Source of the DNA: CAYMUL01 sp964393605
Lineage (GTDB): Bacteria > Bacteroidota > Ignavibacteria > Ignavibacteriales > Ignavibacteriaceae
Direction: 5' to 3'
NCBI GenBank assembly: GCA_964393605.1
Contig: CAYMUL010000014.1
Coordinates: forward strand, 26,191 to 90,190
DNA: 64,000 nt
Below the pieces are notes generated by a model. The model made no database searches. It worked only from the letters and a program-made list of their open reading frames with translations, and was not told the DNA's origin. Position numbers and translations under genes: made by a program. Shown one piece after another: positions 60,489 to 64,000 of the stretch. Every line of letters starts with the position of its first letter. Positions within the stretch are counted from its first letter, which is position 1.

Positions 60489-62168
60489 ATGAAAAGAAGA
60501 TCGTTTATAAAAACCTCTACTGCCGCCGCCGCCGCGTCAATACTGCCGTTGAGCGCACATTCAATAAAATATAAAGATTCTGCTGAACTTGATATTTTAA
60601 TAAAAAACGGAATGATAATTGACGGCAACGGCACAAAAGAATTTTCCACCGATCTCGGAATTAAAAACGGTGTAATCGAATTCATCGGCAAAAATGAAAA
60701 TGCAAAATCAAAATTGATTATCGATGCAAAAGATTTGAAAGTCGCTCCGGGATTTATCGACTTCCATTCACACACAGATCTCGATCTTATTCTCAACCCG
60801 AAAGCAGAGAGCAAAGTTCGGCAAGGAATTACTACTGAGATAACCGGACAAGATGGTTTCTCCGTTGCGCCTGTCGGTGGATTTCTTCTCGAAAAAACTC
60901 TTGAAGATTATTTGAATGATTACCACGAAACTCTTCAGTGGAGAACGATGGGAGAATTTTTTGATAATTTTTCCCGAAGATGTTTTGCCGTGAACATCGC
61001 ATCGATGATTGGCTTGGGAACCGTGCGCGAAGTTGTTGTTGGTTATGATGATCGCCATGCAACAACAGATGAACTGCAAAGAATGAAATATGAAGTTGCG
61101 CGCGCAATTGAAGAAGGCGCAATCGGAATTTCAACGGGACTTGAATACACGCCGGGAAGTTTTGCATTCACCGAAGAATTGATTGATCTGTGCAACGCCG
61201 CGCCGTTAAAGGGGAGAATCTACTCGACTCACATGCGCAATGAAGATAACACTGTGATTGAAGCGATTGAAGAGGCAATCAGAATTGCGAAAGAATCCGA
61301 TTCCCGTTTGCAACTTGCTCACTTAAAAGTTTCGGGAAAAAGTAATTGGCACAAAGCGGATATGGTTATTGAAAAAATGGAGAAGGCAATCAAATCCGGT
61401 TTGGATGTTCACGCGGATCGTTATACATACGTTGCATATCATACAAATCTCTCTTCGCTGTTTCCGCTTTGGTCGCGCGATGGTGGAACCGAAAAATTTA
61501 TTTCGCGGCTGAAGGATCTTTCACTTCAAAAAGGAATAAAAGAATATGCGGAGAAAAAAGTTGCAAATCTCGATGGCGATTGGAACGGCGTGTTGATTTC
61601 TTTTGTCGGTAAAAGTGAATTAAAATCTTATCAAGGAAAAACAATTCGTCAAATTGCAAATGAGCTTTCGATGGAGCCGTACGATACTTGCGTAAAAGTT
61701 ATACTTGATGCAGAAAATAATGTGATGATGATGGGCTTCGGGATGGAAGAAAGTTCGACAGAAAAAATTCTTGCACATCCGCGTGTGATGATTTCCTCCG
61801 ATGCAGGTTCGCACGCCCCTTATCCGCCGTTGAATAGCCGGATTGCGCATCCCCGTGCGTATGGAACTTTTCCGCGAGCAATTGCAAAGTATGTCCGCGA
61901 AAGAAAAATTTGTTCCCTCGAAGAGATGATTAAAAAAATGACATCGATGCCTGCAGACAAATTGTACATTAAAAATAGAGGACGACTTGAAAAAGGAAAA
62001 GCCGCCGATGTTGTAATTTTTAATTTCAACACGATACAGGATAAAGCGGAGTTCACAAACTCTCATCAATATCCGGAAGGAATTCCGTACGTGATTGTCA
62101 ACGGCGTGCCGGTTATTTATAACGGAAACCAAACGGGATATTTGCCGGGACAGGTAATAAGAGGTTAA
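60489..62168 (+). CDS. Tat-exported N-acyl-D-amino-acid deacylase family amidohydrolase
   Basis: A 559-residue amidohydrolase-superfamily protein. The N-terminus has a twin-arginine signal (KRRSFIKTSTAAAAA). The first metal ligands are H93 and H95 (GFIDFHSHTDLD), and the family markers GITTEITGQDGFS, AIGISTGLEYTPG and TRNEDN-like STHMRNEDN follow, as does SDAGSHAPYP near the C-terminus; GRLEKGKAADVVIF closes the composite barrel. This matches D-aminoacylases and dihydroorotase-like deacylases. Export suggests it acts on N-acyl-D-amino acids or cell-wall-derived peptides in the periplasm. Cotranscribed with the DUF4440 gene (1-base gap). Confidence 0.88.
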   Translation: MKRRSFIKTSTAAAAASILPLSAHSIKYKDSAELDILIKNGMIIDGNGTKEFSTDLGIKNGVIEFIGKNENAKSKLIIDAKDLKVAPGFIDFHSHTDLDLILNPKAESKVRQGITTEITGQDGFSVAPVGGFLLEKTLEDYLNDYHETLQWRTMGEFFDNFSRRCFAVNIASMIGLGTVREVVVGYDDRHATTDELQRMKYEVARAIEEGAIGISTGLEYTPGSFAFTEELIDLCNAAPLKGRIYSTHMRNEDNTVIEAIEEAIRIAKESDSRLQLAHLKVSGKSNWHKADMVIEKMEKAIKSGLDVHADRYTYVAYHTNLSSLFPLWSRDGGTEKFISRLKDLSLQKGIKEYAEKKVANLDGDWNGVLISFVGKSELKSYQGKTIRQIANELSMEPYDTCVKVILDAENNVMMMGFGMEESSTEKILAHPRVMISSDAGSHAPYPPLNSRIAHPRAYGTFPRAIAKYVRERKICSLEEMIKKMTSMPADKLYIKNRGRLEKGKAADVVIFNFNTIQDKAEFTNSHQYPEGIPYVIVNGVPVIYNGNQTGYLPGQVIRG

Positions 62169-62169
62169 A

Positions 62170-62592
62170 GTGAAATTAGTTTTTCTTTTTTTGTTCGCGG
62201 CATCGTTAATGTTTGCGCAAAATATTTCTGAAGAAAAAAATGAAATAATGAAAGTTCTTAATCTTCAGGAAACCGCATGGAATAAGGGTGATCTCGAGGA
62301 ATATATGTCCGGCTATTGGCATTCCGATTCGCTGATGTTTGTCGGAAGTAAAGGAATTCAATTCGGTTGGGAAAAAACTTTAGCGAATTACAAAAAAAGT
62401 TATCCCGATAAAAAAGCGATGGGGGAATTGTCTTTCGAAATTATTTCGCTCGATGTTTTAAGTGAAGAGAGTGCGTTCATGCTCGGCAAATGGTTTTTGA
62501 AAAGAGAGATCGGAAATTTATCAGGGCATTTTACACTTCTATGGAAAAAAATATCGGGCGAGTGGAAAGTTGTGATTGATCATTCTTCTTGA
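62170..62592 (+). CDS. Exported DUF4440/SnoaL-like protein
   Basis: A 140-residue protein starting at GTG after AAGAGG, with a signal peptide (VFLFLFAASLMFAQ). The mature part is a cone-shaped alpha+beta (NTF2-like) domain of the DUF4440 type: LQETAWNKGDLEEYMSGYW, then FGWEKTLANYKKSYP, and HFTLLWKKISGEWKVVIDHSS at the end. Such proteins are often secreted binding or isomerase-like domains of unknown role. It follows the amidohydrolase by one base. Confidence 0.88.
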   Translation: MKLVFLFLFAASLMFAQNISEEKNEIMKVLNLQETAWNKGDLEEYMSGYWHSDSLMFVGSKGIQFGWEKTLANYKKSYPDKKAMGELSFEIISLDVLSEESAFMLGKWFLKREIGNLSGHFTLLWKKISGEWKVVIDHSS

Positions 62593-62795
62593 AAAAAAAT
62601 TAAATTTATTTACACAATTAAAATTGAATCGAGAGATGAAAAAATATTTCTGCAGATCAAATTGCTTTGACAGGAATTTTATAGTTATATTTGAATAAAA
62701 AAAGTGACTCAAAATATTTAACACTAACAATTGACATGGAGTAGAAGTCATGGATAGAGTTTCACATTTTTCCAGCAATTACCAAAGGTTTATTA

Positions 62796-63518
62796 ATGAA
62801 ACAATATGAAGTTGTAATAGAAGCGATGCTGTCCAACGGTGGTTTTTCTACGCTTGCGTCATTATATCAGAAAGTAGATGTAACCAATTGGAAAACAAAA
62901 ACGCCGTTTGCAAGCATTCGAAGAATTGTTCAGGATGAAAGATATTTTTTTAGAATAAAACCGGGTCTTTGGGCATTAAACTCACGTAAAAATGATGTAT
63001 TAAAAATACTTAACATTGCAAAGCAGACCAAAAAAGTAACAGAAGAATTCAACCATTCTTATTATCAGGGACTACTCGTTGAAATTGGCAATATTGAAGG
63101 ATATGGGACATTCGTTCCCTATCAAGATAAAAATAAAAAATATCTGACTAAACCATTACATGATTTTATTTCAATAAAAGAGTTCTACCCATTTACATAT
63201 GATAACATTTTAAGAAGAGCAATTACAATTGATGTATGTTGGTTTAATGAAAGAAAATTTCCAGCATCTTTGTTTGAAGTTGAGCATTCCACTGACATCC
63301 ATAATTCCTTACTTAAGTTTCTGGAACTGCAAGATTTTAATACTAATTTTAACATTGTTGCCGATAAGATGAGAGAGAAGGAATTTTTAGATAAGATCAA
63401 CTCTGTTGCTTTCACTCCAATAAGGGATAGAATAAATTTTCTTGATTATGATCGACTTTCACTTTATCACTCAAAAGTTTTTGAGTTGAATAGTATAAGA
63501 AATGGAGTAAAATTTTGA
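62796..63518 (+). CDS. HARE-HTH protein with nuclease-like domain
   Basis: A 240-residue protein. Residues 1 to about 70 look like a HARE-HTH winged helix (HB1/ASXL/restriction enzyme HTH; TPFASIRRIVQDERYF, then KPGLWAL). The rest contains ITIDVCW followed about 12 residues later by FEVEHSTDIHNSLLKF and then FNIVADKMREKEF: an Asp, then Glu-x-Glu, spaced like the active site of PD-(D/E)xK nucleases. Similar HTH-plus-nuclease proteins occur as restriction-like or methylation-dependent enzymes. Its stop overlaps the ATG of a small gene. A role in defence is inference; no methyltransferase is seen in the window. Confidence 0.6.
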   Translation: MKQYEVVIEAMLSNGGFSTLASLYQKVDVTNWKTKTPFASIRRIVQDERYFFRIKPGLWALNSRKNDVLKILNIAKQTKKVTEEFNHSYYQGLLVEIGNIEGYGTFVPYQDKNKKYLTKPLHDFISIKEFYPFTYDNILRRAITIDVCWFNERKFPASLFEVEHSTDIHNSLLKFLELQDFNTNFNIVADKMREKEFLDKINSVAFTPIRDRINFLDYDRLSLYHSKVFELNSIRNGVKF

Positions 63519-63742
63519 TGTCGATTTCTACGCATGAGTTAGTTACAAAATTAAAACAGAACAAAGGAAAAATGTTTGAAGTTGTAATTAAACACGGTGC
63601 TTTTCGATTTACTCATTTTATTTACTTTGGAGGTAAATTCTTATATGACACCGGGATTGATTCTCAGGAAATAAAATGGAAACCACAAGATTTTTCCGAT
63701 TATTATAACTCCACTTTTTGGCATATCGATCAAGTTGTATAA
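63518..63742 (+). CDS. Small protein coupled to the HARE-HTH/nuclease-like gene
   Basis: A 74-residue protein starting at ATG 63518, which shares a base with the upstream stop (TGATG). It reads as a small helix-plus-beta domain (HELVTKLKQNKGKMFEVVI, FTHFIYFGGKFLYDT) with an aromatic C-terminus (FWHIDQVV). No family recognised. Tight coupling suggests it works with the nuclease-like protein, for instance as an inhibitor or DNA-recognition subunit. Confidence 0.55.
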   Translation: MSISTHELVTKLKQNKGKMFEVVIKHGAFRFTHFIYFGGKFLYDTGIDSQEIKWKPQDFSDYYNSTFWHIDQVV

Positions 63743-63791
63743 GTGAATTCGCCCTAAAAAGATCATTAAAATAAAATGGGAAAAGAATTAT

Positions 63792-63823
63792 AAACCGTTC
63801 CCAAAGGGACAGGTGAAACGGTT
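63792..63823. repeat. REP-like palindrome with nested CCC/GGG hairpin
   Basis: AAACCGTT (63792-63799) and AACGGTT (63817-63823) form the outer arms, and TCCC-AAA-GGGA lies within (from 63799). It is the first of three palindromes that share the words AACCGTT or AACGGTT in the last 240 bases. Confidence 0.6.
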
Positions 63824-63843
63824 CACAGTTTTTTAAGTTCTAA

Positions 63844-63872
63844 TTAACCAACGGCTTTAAGCCGTTGGTTAA
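63844..63872. repeat. REP-like palindrome, 14-bp arms
   Basis: TTAACCAACGGCTT (63844-63857) and AAGCCGTTGGTTAA (63859-63872) are perfect inverted repeats with one centre base. The ACGGCTTTAAGCCGT core is a REP style common in Bacteroidota genomes, often mobilised by RAYT transposases. No transposase gene is in view. Confidence 0.75.
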
Positions 63873-63893
63873 TAAAATGCTAACTGAATAGTT

Positions 63894-63911
63894 AAACGGT
63901 TTCAACCGTTT
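63894..63911. repeat. REP-like palindrome, 8-bp arms
   Basis: AAACGGTT (63894-63901), TC, then AACCGTTT (63904-63911). Same AACGGTT word as the first palindrome in this cluster. The remaining bases to 64000 contain no gene and no further pattern I could support. Confidence 0.65.
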
Positions 63912-64000
63912 CCCACATTACTATAGTAGTCTCATAATCGAATACCACTATTGTGCAATTTTAATTGGCGATACTCGTAAAGCGCAACACTATGTACCGC

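Overview
The window looks like a chromosome segment of a member of the Bacteroidota/Chlorobi group close to Ignavibacteria. The evidence is AT-rich DNA, secreted proteins ending in a type A type IX secretion (T9SS) sorting domain, Sec and Tat exported lipoproteins and cytochromes, an LPS heptose epimerase and heptosyltransferase-like protein (Gram-negative envelope), and membrane-anchored AraC regulators. This is inference from gene content. No rRNA, tRNA or CRISPR array was seen.

Layout. 0-4.4 kb: the end of a heptosyltransferase-like gene, an orphan receiver protein, aspS, and two lipoproteins. 4.6-20.3 kb: a type IV pilus-like machine. Three minor pilin-like genes read left; two near-identical-headed pilins, a PilC-like platform protein, PilB-like and PilT-like ATPases, a PilM-PilN fusion, a PilO-PilP fusion and a short secretin read right. 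Three two-component genes (response regulator, hybrid kinase, response regulator with a kinase-like tail) follow directly. 20.3-30.2 kb: housekeeping and small accessory genes (thioredoxin, SemiSWEET, GNAT, DUF433, cupin, MATE-like transporter, CorA, acs) with one 800-base gene-free gap. 30.2-35.1 kb: a DinB-like gene coupled to metH, then hldD.

35.6-46.9 kb is the most striking region: nine consecutive genes on one strand that encode 52 predicted c-type haem sites, two b-type cytochrome modules, a Rieske protein and a bc-type cytochrome b. An outer-membrane porin with an N-terminal haem (Cyc2-like layout), a CbcL-like c/b fusion, a 19-haem protein, an ImcH-like NapC/NirT protein, and a Rieske/cytochrome b/11-haem set together suggest a route for electrons between the quinone pool and the cell exterior. 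Direction and partner are not shown by the sequence.

47-55 kb: a DUF2339 membrane protein, hemW, recN, a Nudix hydrolase and an exported pullulanase-type GH13 enzyme. 55-57.5 kb: an intact T9SS-exported FG-GAP protein followed by two decayed T9SS C-terminal domains invaded by palindromic repeats. 57.5-64 kb: tryptophanase, a membrane AraC regulator, a Rof-like protein, a Tat-exported D-aminoacylase-type amidohydrolase, a DUF4440 protein, and a two-gene cassette of a HARE-HTH/nuclease-like protein plus a small partner, followed by a cluster of REP-like palindromes at the window end.
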